Shown: one piece after another, positions 54,024 through 63,536 of the stretch | Numbering within the stretch: the first letter of the stretch is position 1 | How the letters are laid out: every line of letters begins with the position of its first letter | Source of the DNA: CAYQIM01 sp964417555 | Lineage (GTDB): Bacteria; Pseudomonadota; Gammaproteobacteria; Diplorickettsiales; Diplorickettsiaceae | DNA: 64,000 nt | Direction of reading: 5' to 3' | Assembly (NCBI GenBank): GCA_964417555.1 | Contig: CAYQIM010000063.1 | Location: 7,831-71,830, forward strand | Program-made: the position numbers and the translations under genes | The notes under the pieces: model-generated | What the model was told of the DNA's origin: nothing | Database searches by the model: none | Seen by the model: only the letters and a program-made list of their open reading frames with translations

Positions 54024-54885
54024 GCAACGCCTTATTTAATTGATCTAACTGTTCCTCCATCCATTCCGTATAATTCATGGTATTAAGCGGTTGGGTTTCT
54101 GTAACGCCAATCACAGGAATAGAACGTTCTTTTGCAAGTTGCAATAATTGCTGAATCAGAGGACTATTCACCTGTTTATTATAGAACAAAACTCGGACAG
54201 TTCGCGCTTGTAAAGCGTTTTGAAAAACCTGCACTTGCCGTGGACTTGGATCAACGCCATTCATCATACTGATTTGGAAAGCAATGCCCTGCATATCAAA
54301 ACCCAACGCCTTAGCCATATAAGCAAATACGGGTTCGGTAGCAATAACCTTTACATTCTGTGTACGCGGTTTTAATTGTTGGATTAAACGGGTTAAACGA
54401 TGAGATCTTTCAATAAATCGATGATAATTCGCCCGATAAATTGTTTGATGACTCGGATCTTTGTTAATGAAATAATTCAGTAATGCTTTTGCATACACCG
54501 GCATTGTTGCTGGATCGTACCAGATATGCGGGTTATCGCCTTCTTTTTTATTCATTAATTGGCCAACACATATCACTGTTCGTGTTGGAACTTTAGCAAC
54601 ACCTAATAAACCCTGCATCCAAGAATCATAGCCTAAACCATTGAAAACAATCAGATCGGCCTGTCCTAAACTTTGCGCAATACGAGGACTTACACTAAAT
54701 AAATGCGGATCTTGATCCGGCTGGCTCATGATACTTTTAACTTGGACGTAATCACCTCCTATCTCTTTAGCCACTGAGCCATAAAAATTTTCAGCCGCTA
54801 CAATAGAGATCGGTTCGGCCATCACCGGTTGATAGAGAAAAATCCCTAACAAGACGCCAAGAACTGAATAAAATTTAAACATCAC
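54016..54885 (-). CDS. znuA: Zinc/manganese ABC transporter substrate-binding protein
   Basis: Cluster A-I periplasmic metal-binding protein, 289 aa, with a cleavable signal peptide ending near VMAEP. Candidate metal ligands are His in SQPDQDPHLFSV, His in GDNPHIWYDP, and acidic residues near the C-terminus. The long His-rich loop of many ZnuA proteins is absent, so manganese or mixed specificity is possible. It is the first gene of znuACB. I looked for a Zur operator in the 119 bp upstream and saw no convincing one. Confidence 0.88.
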   Translation of the reverse strand: MMFKFYSVLGVLLGIFLYQPVMAEPISIVAAENFYGSVAKEIGGDYVQVKSIMSQPDQDPHLFSVSPRIAQSLGQADLIVFNGLGYDSWMQGLLGVAKVPTRTVICVGQLMNKKEGDNPHIWYDPATMPVYAKALLNYFINKDPSHQTIYRANYHRFIERSHRLTRLIQQLKPRTQNVKVIATEPVFAYMAKALGFDMQGIAFQISMMNGVDPSPRQVQVFQNALQARTVRVLFYNKQVNSPLIQQLLQLAKERSIPVIGVTETQPLNTMNYTEWMEEQLDQLNKALHG

Positions 54886-55004
54886 TTAATACTCTCTGCT
54901 TTTTTGTTTCACTTCTAACTTATATGAAAACGAGTAAGTCATTAGCAAGTTTGGAAGGAATCGTTATACTATAGCAAAGCTGTCAAGTGAGATAATGAGA
55001 TTAT

Positions 55005-55868
55005 ATGGGAAAAATTATTGCGGTTGTGAATCAAAAAGGTGGTGTAGGTAAAACCACGAGTTGTATCAACCTCGCTGCATCCCTCGCTCGGCTTAATCAA
55101 AAAACACTTTTAATCGATTTGGATCCACAAACCAATGCGACAACAGGTAGTACGCTGCAAAAAGAATTCTCTGCTACCATTGCACAGGTACTATTAGGTG
55201 AGACGCCCATTGCGGAAAGTCTCATCACCACGCCTGGTCAGTATACGCTGATCCCTGGTTCCGGCGCGCTTACCCAAACCGAAATTCAATTGCTACAAAA
55301 GCAACACCGCGAATACACGCTTAAAAAAGTACTTACTCCGATTGTCGCTTCTTACGATACTATTCTATTAGATTGCCCACCTTCACTCAATATATTAACC
55401 GTTAATGCGTTAGTCGCCGCCGATTCCATCATTATCCCAGTCCAATGTGAATACTTTGCACTAGAAGGGCTCAGTAATTTAATGAATACACTGCAAAGCA
55501 TTCGCGCCTCTGCCAACCCTTCTTTGCAAATTCATGGTCTACTACGAACCTTGTTTGATAGTCGAAATAGTCTCGCCAAACAAGTTTCTGAAGAATTATT
55601 CAAACATTTTAACGATAAGCTATATACAACAACAATTCCACGCAATATACGGCTGGCTGAGGCGCCCAGCCATGGCCAACCCGCTTTATTATATGACCCC
55701 AACTCTAGCGGCAGCCAAGCTTATCTAAATCTGGCCAAGGAAATTTTAGTACGGGATGGACATGATGCCAGTGCTTTCGTAGAATCAAGCACTTTCGTGC
55801 CCGCCACGTCATTTTTAAAAAAACGCTCCAAACACGAAAAATCCTCGTCGATTGAACAGGTAGTATGA
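55005..55868 (+). CDS. parA: Chromosome partitioning ATPase ParA (Soj)
   Basis: Deviant Walker A ATPase that moves ParB-parS complexes. KGGVGKTT is at the N-terminus, DLDPQTNATTG follows, DCPPSLN is the Walker B region, and PRNIRLAEAPSHGQP is typical of chromosomal Soj. At 287 aa it is longer than usual (about 260) because of a polar, Ser-rich tail. Its end overlaps the parB start (ATGATGA). A possible promoter upstream is TTAGCA, 17 bp, TATACT (54965-ish). rsmG and mnmG, the usual neighbours, are not upstream. Confidence 0.94.
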   Translation: MGKIIAVVNQKGGVGKTTSCINLAASLARLNQKTLLIDLDPQTNATTGSTLQKEFSATIAQVLLGETPIAESLITTPGQYTLIPGSGALTQTEIQLLQKQHREYTLKKVLTPIVASYDTILLDCPPSLNILTVNALVAADSIIIPVQCEYFALEGLSNLMNTLQSIRASANPSLQIHGLLRTLFDSRNSLAKQVSEELFKHFNDKLYTTTIPRNIRLAEAPSHGQPALLYDPNSSGSQAYLNLAKEILVRDGHDASAFVESSTFVPATSFLKKRSKHEKSSSIEQVV

Positions 55869-56737
55869 TGAAAAAATCCCCTTTAGGTCGCAACCTCGGC
55901 GCACTGTTAAGTGGCCAACCTTTTGAAGATTTAATACAAGCACCCACGCTTGCCAAAGAAGAACTACGTTATTTACCGATTGAACACTTGCAAGCCGGAC
56001 GCTATCAGCCTCGACGCGAGTTTACTAAAGAGGCATTAGAAGAACTCGCTCATTCTATTCGTACTCAAGGCATTATTAATCCTATTGTCATCCGCCCTAT
56101 TAAGGATAAAAAAAATCCTTATGAAATCATCGCTGGTGAACGTCGCTGGCGCGCCGCACAATTGGCGCAACTAACTGAGGTACCGGTTTTAATCAAAAAA
56201 ATTTCTGATGATGCCGCACTGGCCATCTCTTTAATCGAAAACATTCAACGCCAAGACTTAAATCCATTAGAAGAAGCCGAAGGGATACAACGGCTTATTC
56301 AAGAATTCAAGATGACCCACCAACAAATTGCCGAAACACTGGGGCGTTCACGAGTCGCCATTACTAATTTATTACGCTTGTTAAATTTAGCACCACCCGT
56401 CAAGCTTTTATTGCAACAAGGCCAGCTGGAAATGGGTCATGCCAGAGCATTGCTCAGTTTAGACGCTGACATGCAAATCCTAGCGGCAGAAAAAATCATA
56501 AAAAACAAACTTTCTGTTCGCGAAATAGAACGCCTTGTACAAAACGGATCGTTCAATACCCCAACAAACACTATCGGGTTAAAAATAGACACCGATGTAC
56601 AGCAATTACAGCGGAATTTATCCGATAAATTAGGCGCTAAGGTACTTTTTAAACAAGGCTTAAAAGGTAAAGGCCAACTGATTATTCACTATAATAATTT
56701 AGAAGAGCTGGATGGTATTCTCGCACATATTCACTAG
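55865..56737 (+). CDS. parB: Chromosome partitioning protein ParB (Spo0J)
   Basis: CTP-dependent DNA clamp that loads at parS. The N-terminal domain has LPIEHLQAGRYQPRR and the CTP-binding GERRWRAAQLA, with ENIQRQDLNPLEEAEG between. A helix-turn-helix follows (HQQIAETLGRSRVAITNLLRLL, in part), then a C-terminal dimer domain. Length is 290 aa, normal. No full parS was found in the window. Confidence 0.95.
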   Translation: MMKKSPLGRNLGALLSGQPFEDLIQAPTLAKEELRYLPIEHLQAGRYQPRREFTKEALEELAHSIRTQGIINPIVIRPIKDKKNPYEIIAGERRWRAAQLAQLTEVPVLIKKISDDAALAISLIENIQRQDLNPLEEAEGIQRLIQEFKMTHQQIAETLGRSRVAITNLLRLLNLAPPVKLLLQQGQLEMGHARALLSLDADMQILAAEKIIKNKLSVREIERLVQNGSFNTPTNTIGLKIDTDVQQLQRNLSDKLGAKVLFKQGLKGKGQLIIHYNNLEELDGILAHIH

Positions 56738-56797
56738 AACGTGTCGTCCTAATGCAGTTTATCGACAGCCAGTTACTCCATTAGAGCCATAATAAAA

Positions 56798-57710
56798 ATG
56801 AATCCTTTATTTTCCGTCGTATTAACCACTTATAACCGCAGTCAGTTTTTAGCACGTGCTATCAGTAGCGTATTACAACAGACTTTTACCGATTTTGAAC
56901 TCATCATTGTCGATGACCATTCTACCGATAATACACAACAAATCGTAGCAGAATTTTCAGACACTTGTATCACTTATATCCAACAAACAAAAAATCGAGG
57001 CGTATCAACAGCACATAATTACGGGCATTCAGCTGGCAAAAGGAGAATATATTTGCTTTTTAGATGATGATGATGACGAGTATTTACCTGATTTCTTAAA
57101 AGAAATTGATAATTTTTTAAAGAAGAAAAAAGAACCTTTTATTGGTTTTATTCGTGTCGGGGTAGTCAATGTCTACGCTCGAAATAATATTAGTCACTAT
57201 ATAGAAACGCAACTATGGCATTTTGAACAAGAAAAAAATCTATTATTTTTATCTAACATGCCCTATACAGGCCTTGTTTATCATCGTCTTTGCTTTAAAC
57301 GTGTAGGATTATTTAATCAGAAATTTAACTTCGCCGAAGATTTAGATCTTGTTTTTCGTATCTTAGAAGCCAATATGTGTTACGCCTCCATCCCAAAAGC
57401 ACTGATTAATATTCACATACATGAACAGGCTAGCTTAAGCCGCTCCGTCGATCTTGCTTATAGGGCAACCAACCTAGGGCGCTTTTTACACGACCATGAT
57501 AAATTTTTAAGCCAACATTTATCCTTATGGCTTTGCTGGCAAAGCAGCTTAGTCGGTGATTATTATCATAGCGGAAAAAAACAACAAGCGCGAAAATTAG
57601 TGTTACGTATCTGCAAAAAAAAATGGTTCTCACCCAAAATCTGGGAGTTATTTCTGCACTTTGAACTTCTAAAGCCTTTGAAATCTATCATAGGAAAATT
57701 ATTTAAATAA
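56798..57710 (+). pseudogene. GT2 glycosyltransferase, single-base frameshift
   Basis: Paralogue of the intact glycosyltransferase at 58213. The N-terminal part (56798-57067) has FSVVLTTYNRSQFL and IIVDDHSTDNTQQ. The remainder (57026 onward in another frame; open reading from 57258 with start codon) has the FLDDDDDEYLPDF, LVYHRLCF and FAEDLDLVFRIL blocks. Removing one G from the GGG at 57023-57025 restores the frame and gives 303 aa, against 305 for the paralogue. It is probably inactive unless the extra G is a sequencing error. Confidence 0.8.
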
Positions 57711-57726
57711 ATAAGGGATACCGACC

Positions 57727-57761
57727 GTCATTGCGAGTGCCGTAGGCGTGCGGCAATCCAG
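57727..57761 (+). repeat. Left inverted repeat of the GIY-YIG unit
   Basis: Begins GTCATTGCGAGTGCCGTAGG and ends GGCAATCCAG. It lies 13 bp before the GIY-YIG start codon and is itself partly palindromic at its ends (ATTGC...GCAAT). It differs from the right copy at 3 of 35 positions. Confidence 0.75.
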
Positions 57762-57773
57762 GCAATAAAAAAT

Positions 57774-58061
57774 ATGAAACAACCTGCTGTTTATATTATT
57801 ATCAATAAAAAGAATGGAGTCCTCTACACCGGAGTAACGTCGACGCTAATTAAAAGAATCTATGAGCATAAAAAAGGGATAATCCAAGGCTTTACTAAAA
57901 AATATAACTGTAAATTATTAGTATTTTACGAATTACATGAAACAATGGGATCAGCCATCATCAGAGAAAAACAAATTAAGGCGGGCTCTAGAAAAAAGAA
58001 ACTACAGTTGATAGAAACGATAAACCCAGATTGGGCAGATTTATATGAAAAAATTATATAG
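57774..58061 (+). CDS. Small GIY-YIG endonuclease family protein
   Basis: A 95-aa single-domain GIY-YIG protein of the YhbQ/UPF0213-like group. The signature strands are VYIIINKKNGVLYTGVT (VYI and YTG in place of GIY and YIG). The catalytic Arg and His region is LIKRIYEHKKG, and the metal Glu is in AIIREKQIKAG. The family nicks or cleaves DNA; biological roles of the short bacterial members are mostly unknown. It fills the space between the two inverted repeats, which suggests that the protein may act on, or travel with, that repeat. Confidence 0.85.
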   Translation: MKQPAVYIIINKKNGVLYTGVTSTLIKRIYEHKKGIIQGFTKKYNCKLLVFYELHETMGSAIIREKQIKAGSRKKKLQLIETINPDWADLYEKII

Positions 58062-58137
58062 GGTGTGTTCAGTTACGGGAGGATGAGGCAGAAAACATAC
58101 GCTTTGTGACCATCATCGGGCTAAATGACGACACGCC

Positions 58138-58172
58138 CTAGATTGCCACGCGCCTACGGCACTCGCAATGAC
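58138..58172 (-). repeat. Right inverted repeat of the GIY-YIG unit
   Basis: Plus-strand sequence begins CTAGATTGCC and ends CTCGCAATGAC; its reverse complement matches the left repeat at 32 of 35 positions. It lies 77 bp after the GIY-YIG stop and 40 bp before the next glycosyltransferase. The intervening 58062-58137 region holds no gene. Confidence 0.75.
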
Positions 58173-58212
58173 GATAGGTATGTTTATTAACGCTTAATTT
58201 ATTGAATTTAAT

Positions 58213-59130
58213 ATGCGACCTTTATTTTCTATCATCTTAACCACTTATAATCGCAGCCAGTTTTTGCCGCGCGCTATCGGTAGCGTCTTACAACAGACCT
58301 TTACCGACTTTGAACTCATTATTGTCGATGACCACTCTACTGATAATACTCAACAAGTCGTTGCGGAGTTTAGCGATAATAAAATAATTTATATTCAACA
58401 ACCGCGTAACCAAGGTGTATCTGCCGCCAGAAACGCCGGTATCCAAAAAGCAAAAGGCGAATATATCTGTTTCCTAGATGATGATGACGAGTATTTACCC
58501 GAGTTTTTACAAGAAATTCAGCACTTTTTAAAAAAGAAAAAACAATCCTTTATCGGTTTTATTCGTGTCGGCATCGCTAATTGTTTTACCGCTGATAATC
58601 TAGCGACAGGCAAAGAAAAAATAAAGACAGAAGTATGGCATTTAGAACAAGAAAAAAATCTATTATTTATCACGACAATGGCCTATGTCGGACTTGTCTA
58701 TCATCACCTTTGCTTTGAACGTGTCGGTGATTTTAATCCACAACTGAATTTTGGCGAAGATCTCGATCTCGTTTTTCGCCTACTTGATGCAGGCATAGGC
58801 TACGCCTCCATTACCAAGGTGTTAATTAATATCCACATACATCAACAACCCAGTTTAAGCCGTTCAATCAATAATAGAGAGAAAATAAAAAGCTTACAGT
58901 TTTTTTTATTTATCCATGATAAATTTATTTATCAGCATTCCTATTTATGGTTGTATTATTACACTAAACTTTGTGGGGATTACTACCGTATCGGTGAAAA
59001 AAGCCTAGCCAGAAAATTAGCCCGTAGTGTATTCAAAAAATGCTGGTACTACCCTAAGTTATGGGAAGTATTTCTTAAATTTGAATTCAGATCCTTAAAA
59101 TCAATCTTAGCTAAATCATTGACTGCCTGA
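58213..59130 (+). CDS. GT2 family glycosyltransferase
   Basis: Intact 305-aa family 2 glycosyltransferase. The nucleotide-sugar fold shows FSIILTTYNRSQFLPRAIGS, IIVDDHSTDNTQQ, GVSAARNAGIQKAKGEYI and the metal motif FLDDDDEYLP. FGEDLDLVFRLL is the ED-type acceptor motif. It is soluble, with a helical C-terminus. Together with the frameshifted paralogue upstream it is a tandem duplication now separated by the GIY-YIG unit. The probable target is surface glycan (LPS O-chain or capsule); the sugar is unknown. Confidence 0.88.
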   Translation: MRPLFSIILTTYNRSQFLPRAIGSVLQQTFTDFELIIVDDHSTDNTQQVVAEFSDNKIIYIQQPRNQGVSAARNAGIQKAKGEYICFLDDDDEYLPEFLQEIQHFLKKKKQSFIGFIRVGIANCFTADNLATGKEKIKTEVWHLEQEKNLLFITTMAYVGLVYHHLCFERVGDFNPQLNFGEDLDLVFRLLDAGIGYASITKVLINIHIHQQPSLSRSINNREKIKSLQFFLFIHDKFIYQHSYLWLYYYTKLCGDYYRIGEKSLARKLARSVFKKCWYYPKLWEVFLKFEFRSLKSILAKSLTA

Positions 59131-59188
59131 GTAATAGTAATTACCCTGTTTAATATAGAATAGGACATTTAACGTAATAGAAATTGCT

Positions 59189-60292
59189 ATGAAAAAACAA
59201 ACGGCGCTTTATCCACAACACCAAATAGCCGGTGCTAAACTCGTCGATTTTGCTGGATGGGCTATGCCGCTGTCTTATCGTTCGCAGATACACGAACACC
59301 ATGTCGTCCGACAGGATAGTGGTGTATTTGACGTTTCGCATATGTTAGCTATCGATATTTTTGGCGAAGATTCAGTGCCGTACCTAAGCTATTTATTAGC
59401 GAATAATCCACAACGCTTAACACCTGGCAAAGCGCTCTATAGTTGTTTGTTAAACCATGATGCCGGTATTTTAGATGATTTAATTGTTTACCAACTCGAT
59501 GAACAACACTATCGCATTGTCGTTAATGCCGGTAATCGCGAACAAGATAGCCATTGGTTAAAAACACAGGCTGAACCATTTAACAAACTTGTCATCAAGG
59601 AACGTACTGATCTGGCCATCATAGCTATTCAAGGACCACATGCGCGCAAAAAAGCTCACCATGCCTTTAGCCAAGCACAACAATCACTACTTGAAAATCT
59701 AAAACCTTTTCACTGTATAGAACAAAATGACTGGTGTATTGCTAGAACCGGTTATACGGGTGAAGAGGGCTATGAAGTGATGCTGCCTAATCATCAAGCA
59801 GAAAGCTTTTGGCAACATTTATTAAAGTTGGGTATTTCTCCTTGCGGACTCGGCGCACGTGACACATTACGCTTAGAGGCAGGATTTAATTTACACGGCT
59901 CAGACATGGATATCACAACGACACCGCTAGAATCTAATTTGGCTTGGACAATTGGCTGGGACCCCAGTGATAGAAACTTTATTGGCCGTCAAGCATTAAC
60001 ACAGCAACGGGAAACTAACCCGTCACGTAAACTGGTAGGCTTAATTCTTGAAGAAAAAGGTCGGCTTCTACGTAATCATCAAAAAATAACTCTACCCGGA
60101 GGTGGAGAAGGTGAAATTACTAGCGGCGGTTATTCTCCAACCTTGGAACGTTCTATTGCTTTTGCCCGAATACCTTGGTCCTATAATGAAACCTATTGTC
60201 AGGTCACCATGGGAAGCAAACCGCAGCACGCAAGAATTATCAAACCACCTTTTGTACGGAAAGGAAAAAAAGCATTTGAAGACACACCCTAA
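59189..60292 (+). CDS. gcvT: Glycine cleavage system aminomethyltransferase (T protein)
   Basis: Transfers the one-carbon unit from the lipoyl arm of H protein to tetrahydrofolate, releasing ammonia. Signatures are KLVDFAGWAMPLSY, VFDVSHM, ILDDLIVYQL, ARTGYTGEEGYEV with the folate-site residues, LGARDTLRLEAG and SGGYSPTLERSIAFA. Length 367 aa is normal. It is the first gene of gcvT-gcvH-gcvPA-gcvPB. The 58-bp gap upstream is too short for a glycine riboswitch. Confidence 0.96.
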   Translation: MKKQTALYPQHQIAGAKLVDFAGWAMPLSYRSQIHEHHVVRQDSGVFDVSHMLAIDIFGEDSVPYLSYLLANNPQRLTPGKALYSCLLNHDAGILDDLIVYQLDEQHYRIVVNAGNREQDSHWLKTQAEPFNKLVIKERTDLAIIAIQGPHARKKAHHAFSQAQQSLLENLKPFHCIEQNDWCIARTGYTGEEGYEVMLPNHQAESFWQHLLKLGISPCGLGARDTLRLEAGFNLHGSDMDITTTPLESNLAWTIGWDPSDRNFIGRQALTQQRETNPSRKLVGLILEEKGRLLRNHQKITLPGGGEGEITSGGYSPTLERSIAFARIPWSYNETYCQVTMGSKPQHARIIKPPFVRKGKKAFEDTP

Positions 60293-60328
60293 GATTTAAA
60301 TTGATATTTATAAGAGAAACATCAGCTT

Positions 60329-60724
60329 ATGAAAAACAACCTAAAAGATTTAAAATACACTCCCACCCATGAATGGGTTAAGTTAGAAGAAGCTAACACG
60401 GCCCGTGTTGGTATTAGCGATGAGGCACAAGCATTACTCGGTGATATTGTCTTTGTCGAACTCCCTGAATTAACAAAAGCGGTAAAAAAAGGCGATGGGG
60501 TCTGTGTAATAGAATCGGTAAAGGCAGCGGCTGATGTGTATGCGCCACTGTCTGCTGAAATCATTGAGATAAATTCAGCATTAAGCGATAAGCCTGAGCT
60601 TATCAATTCGGATCCCTACGGCGAAGGCTGGCTCTTTCGCATTAAATTTTCTGATCCCCAGGAATTAGAAAGCTTATTAACAGTTGAAAAATACCAACAA
60701 CAACTTGCTGTTGAGACACACTAA
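60329..60724 (+). CDS. gcvH: Glycine cleavage system H protein
   Basis: Lipoyl carrier of the glycine cleavage complex, 131 aa. The lipoylated Lys65 is in VIESVKAAADVYAP; YTPTHEWVKLEE at the N-terminus and SDPYGEGWLFRIK near the C-terminus are diagnostic. It begins 36 bp after gcvT and ends 1 bp before the gcvPA ATG. Confidence 0.96.
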   Translation: MKNNLKDLKYTPTHEWVKLEEANTARVGISDEAQALLGDIVFVELPELTKAVKKGDGVCVIESVKAAADVYAPLSAEIIEINSALSDKPELINSDPYGEGWLFRIKFSDPQELESLLTVEKYQQQLAVETH

Positions 60725-60725
60725 C

Positions 60726-62081
60726 ATGCCATTTATTCCGCATACCGATGTTGAAGTCCAGGAAATGCTTGCCACGATTGGTGCACATAGCATCGATGAT
60801 CTATTTGACGAAATTCCTGCTCATCTTAAAAATACCACGTTAAAAGGTATCCCCACCGGATTGACTGAGATGGAGATGGCGCGAGTCATGCGCGAACGTG
60901 CACAAGAAAATAAACACGGGCTTTGTTTCATCGGCGCCGGTGCCTATGAACATCATATTCCAGCAGCGGTTTGGGATTTGACAAGTCGTGGTGAGTTTAT
61001 GACAGCTTATACACCCTATCAGGCGGAAGCCAGTCAAGGAAGCTTACAGCTTATCTATGAATACCAGACCATGATGAGCAGTCTTACCGGAATGGATTAT
61101 TCCAATGCATCACTTTACGATGGCGCCTCAGCACTGGCCGAAGCGATTTTAATGGCCGTTAGAGCCAATAAACAAAGCAAATCGGCACGCATTTTAATCC
61201 CTAAAACCTTACATCCCTTTTACCGGCAAACACTGCAATCCGTTGTTACCCAACAAACAATCGAACTTATCGATGTGCCTTATGGGGAACAAGGAAACAT
61301 CCCGCTAAGCACCGTTGAAGCTTGGAATAAGCAAGACATCTGCGCCTTAGTCATTCAACAACCTAATTTTTTTAGCTCATTCGAAGCAGTGGATCAATTA
61401 ACTGATTGGGCACATGAACGCAATATTTTTGTCATTGCTGTTACCAATCCTATTGCGTTGGGATTACTCAAAGAACCAGGACAATGGGGAGAAAAGGGAG
61501 CTGACATTGTCTGTGGTGAAGGCCAACCATTAGGCATTCCATTGGCTGGTGGCGGACCTTATTTTGGCTTTATGTGCTGTAAAAAAGAGTGGGTACGTCA
61601 AATGCCAGGTAGAATTGTCGGACGCACGATAGATAAAACGGGAAAAACAGGGTTTACCTTGACCTTACAAGCCCGCGAACAACATATACGCCGTGCTAAA
61701 GCGACTTCAAATATTTGTACCAATCAAGGGCTATTAGTCACCGCCGCTACTATTTATATGAGTTTATTAGGTCCCACCGGTTTAAAAAAAGTAGCGCAAA
61801 CTTGCCATCAAAATGCACAACAACTGGCAAAACAATTAACGGACATTCCTGGCGTTGAATTTATTTTCAACACGCCTTTCTTTCATGAATTTATTATTCG
61901 TTTACCAAAACCTGTGAAAACAATATTGAAGGAACTCGCTAAGCTTGGCATACAGGGCGGATTGGATCTTTCTGAATTATACCCGGAATTAGGCAATGCA
62001 TTATTGGTCTGTGCCACTGAAACAAAAACTCAGCAAGACTTCGCGTTTTACCAACAACAACTTTCACATTTATTAGCTTGA
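60726..62081 (+). CDS. gcvPA: Glycine dehydrogenase (decarboxylating) subunit 1
   Basis: N-terminal half of the split P protein, which decarboxylates glycine with PLP. PFIPHTDVEVQEML opens the protein, followed by FIGAGAYEHHIPA, AEASQGSLQLIYEYQTMMSSLTG (part) and the terminal GGLDLSELYPELGNALLVC. ATG 60726 lies just behind gcvH and gives 451 aa; an in-frame ATG at 60684 would add residues inside gcvH. The split P1/P2 type differs from the single long GcvP of E. coli. Confidence 0.95.
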   Translation: MPFIPHTDVEVQEMLATIGAHSIDDLFDEIPAHLKNTTLKGIPTGLTEMEMARVMRERAQENKHGLCFIGAGAYEHHIPAAVWDLTSRGEFMTAYTPYQAEASQGSLQLIYEYQTMMSSLTGMDYSNASLYDGASALAEAILMAVRANKQSKSARILIPKTLHPFYRQTLQSVVTQQTIELIDVPYGEQGNIPLSTVEAWNKQDICALVIQQPNFFSSFEAVDQLTDWAHERNIFVIAVTNPIALGLLKEPGQWGEKGADIVCGEGQPLGIPLAGGGPYFGFMCCKKEWVRQMPGRIVGRTIDKTGKTGFTLTLQAREQHIRRAKATSNICTNQGLLVTAATIYMSLLGPTGLKKVAQTCHQNAQQLAKQLTDIPGVEFIFNTPFFHEFIIRLPKPVKTILKELAKLGIQGGLDLSELYPELGNALLVCATETKTQQDFAFYQQQLSHLLA

Positions 62082-62090
62082 TAGAAATTT

Positions 62091-63536
62091 ATGCTTATTT
62101 TTGAACTTAGCCAACCCGACCGTATTGCCAAAGCGCAAATTCCGCTAAGCCATCATCCCTTCATTTCTTCTATTCCTGAAGGTTTACTACGAAAAACTGA
62201 ACCGCTGTTGCCCCAGATTTCAGAATTACAAGCCGTACGCCATTTTACGCGTTTATCACAAAAGAACTTCTCGATCGATACCCATTTTTATCCCTTGGGT
62301 TCCTGTACGATGAAGTATAATCCCCGCGGTGTACATCGCTTAGCGTCCTTACCGGAATTTCTTAATCAACATCCCTTAACAACGGAAGAAAATTGTCAGG
62401 AGACCTTGCGCTGTCTATTTGAGTTTCAAGAAATTTTAAAAGAAGTCACGGGAATGTCCGGTGTTTCGCTGACTCCGATGGCGGGTGCACAAGGTGAATT
62501 TGCTGGTGTGGCCATGATTAAGGCTTACCATGAAGCGCGTGCAGATACACAGCGTACTGAGTTTCTGGTTCCGGATGCGGCACACGGCACCAATCCTGCT
62601 TCTGCAGTGATGTGCGGTTATCAGGTTCGTGAAATACCGACAAATAAAGAGGGTGATGTCGATCTGGCCGCTCTAAAATTGGCAGTAGGCCCACAAACGG
62701 CTGGTATTATGTTAACCAACCCTTCTACTTTAGGTGTTTTTGAAAGACAAATCGAAGAAATTTCCAAGATCATTCATGAAGCCGGTGGTTTGCTTTACTA
62801 CGATGGCGCTAATCTCAATGCGATTTTAGGAAAAGTCAGGCCCGGTGATATGGGATTTGATGTCATGCATCTTAACCTGCATAAAACATTTGCCACACCC
62901 CACGGAGGTGGTGGTCCTGGCTCAGGTCCTGTTGCTGTTGGAGAACGTCTACTACCCTTTTTACCACTACCTACCGTTACTTATGAAAATAATTTTTATC
63001 GTTGGCTAACTATAAAAGATAGACCACAAAGTATCGGTCGTTTATCCGCATTTATGGGTAATACTGGCATCTTATTACGCGCCTATTTCTATGCGCGCTT
63101 TCTTGGCGACGAAGGATTAAAGCGTGTTGCAAAATTTGCCACACTGAATGCTAACTATTTATTAGTAAGACTTAAAAACATGGGTTATATCCCCGCATTC
63201 CCACAGCGACGGGCTAGCCACGAATTTATTTTGACATTAAAAAAACTTAAAGAAGAACATCATGTCACGGCAATGGATATAGGCAAACGTTTACTTGACT
63301 ATGGTTTTCATGCACCAACCACCTATTTTCCTCTACTCGTTGCCGAATGTTTATTGATCGAGCCAACAGAAACTGAATCAAAACAAGAATTAGATGCCTT
63401 TATTCTGGCGATGGAGACTATTTTACGCGAAGCCAAAGAAAATCCAGAAACATTACGCAATGCCCCGCATTGTTTACCTGTAACACGTTTAGATGATGTT
63501 AAAGCGGCACGTGAATTAGACTTAGTTTGGAATTAA
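62091..63536 (+). CDS. gcvPB: Glycine dehydrogenase (decarboxylating) subunit 2
   Basis: C-terminal, PLP-binding half of the split P protein, 481 aa. The PLP lysine is in HLNLHKTFATPHGGGG. Other conserved parts are DTHFYPLGSCTMKYNPR, DAAHGTNPASA, YYDGANLNAILG and the C-terminal HAPTTYFPLLV. It starts 9 bp after gcvPA ends. The dihydrolipoyl dehydrogenase (L protein) is not in the window. Confidence 0.96.
   Translation: MLIFELSQPDRIAKAQIPLSHHPFISSIPEGLLRKTEPLLPQISELQAVRHFTRLSQKNFSIDTHFYPLGSCTMKYNPRGVHRLASLPEFLNQHPLTTEENCQETLRCLFEFQEILKEVTGMSGVSLTPMAGAQGEFAGVAMIKAYHEARADTQRTEFLVPDAAHGTNPASAVMCGYQVREIPTNKEGDVDLAALKLAVGPQTAGIMLTNPSTLGVFERQIEEISKIIHEAGGLLYYDGANLNAILGKVRPGDMGFDVMHLNLHKTFATPHGGGGPGSGPVAVGERLLPFLPLPTVTYENNFYRWLTIKDRPQSIGRLSAFMGNTGILLRAYFYARFLGDEGLKRVAKFATLNANYLLVRLKNMGYIPAFPQRRASHEFILTLKKLKEEHHVTAMDIGKRLLDYGFHAPTTYFPLLVAECLLIEPTETESKQELDAFILAMETILREAKENPETLRNAPHCLPVTRLDDVKAARELDLVWN

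Larger units (their letters stand above)
57727..58172 (+). mobile_element. GIY-YIG gene bounded by 35-bp inverted repeats
   Basis: The left repeat 57727-57761 (starts GTCATTGCGAGTGCCGTAGG) and right repeat 58138-58172 are inverted copies with 32 of 35 bases identical. They enclose one GIY-YIG nuclease gene and sit between two paralogous glycosyltransferase genes. The same repeat family occurs without an ORF at 7867-7947. The structure suggests a small mobilisable unit with its own nuclease, but no target-site duplication was identified, so mobility is inferred. Confidence 0.45.

Noticed and set aside
54886..55004. parS or Zur operator in the znuA-parA intergenic region
   Set aside because: Only a GTTTCAC half-like stretch is present, with no matching second half, and no Zur-type palindrome was seen.
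59131..59188. Glycine riboswitch before gcvT
   Set aside because: The gap is 58 bp, too short for an aptamer, and shows no conserved riboswitch core.
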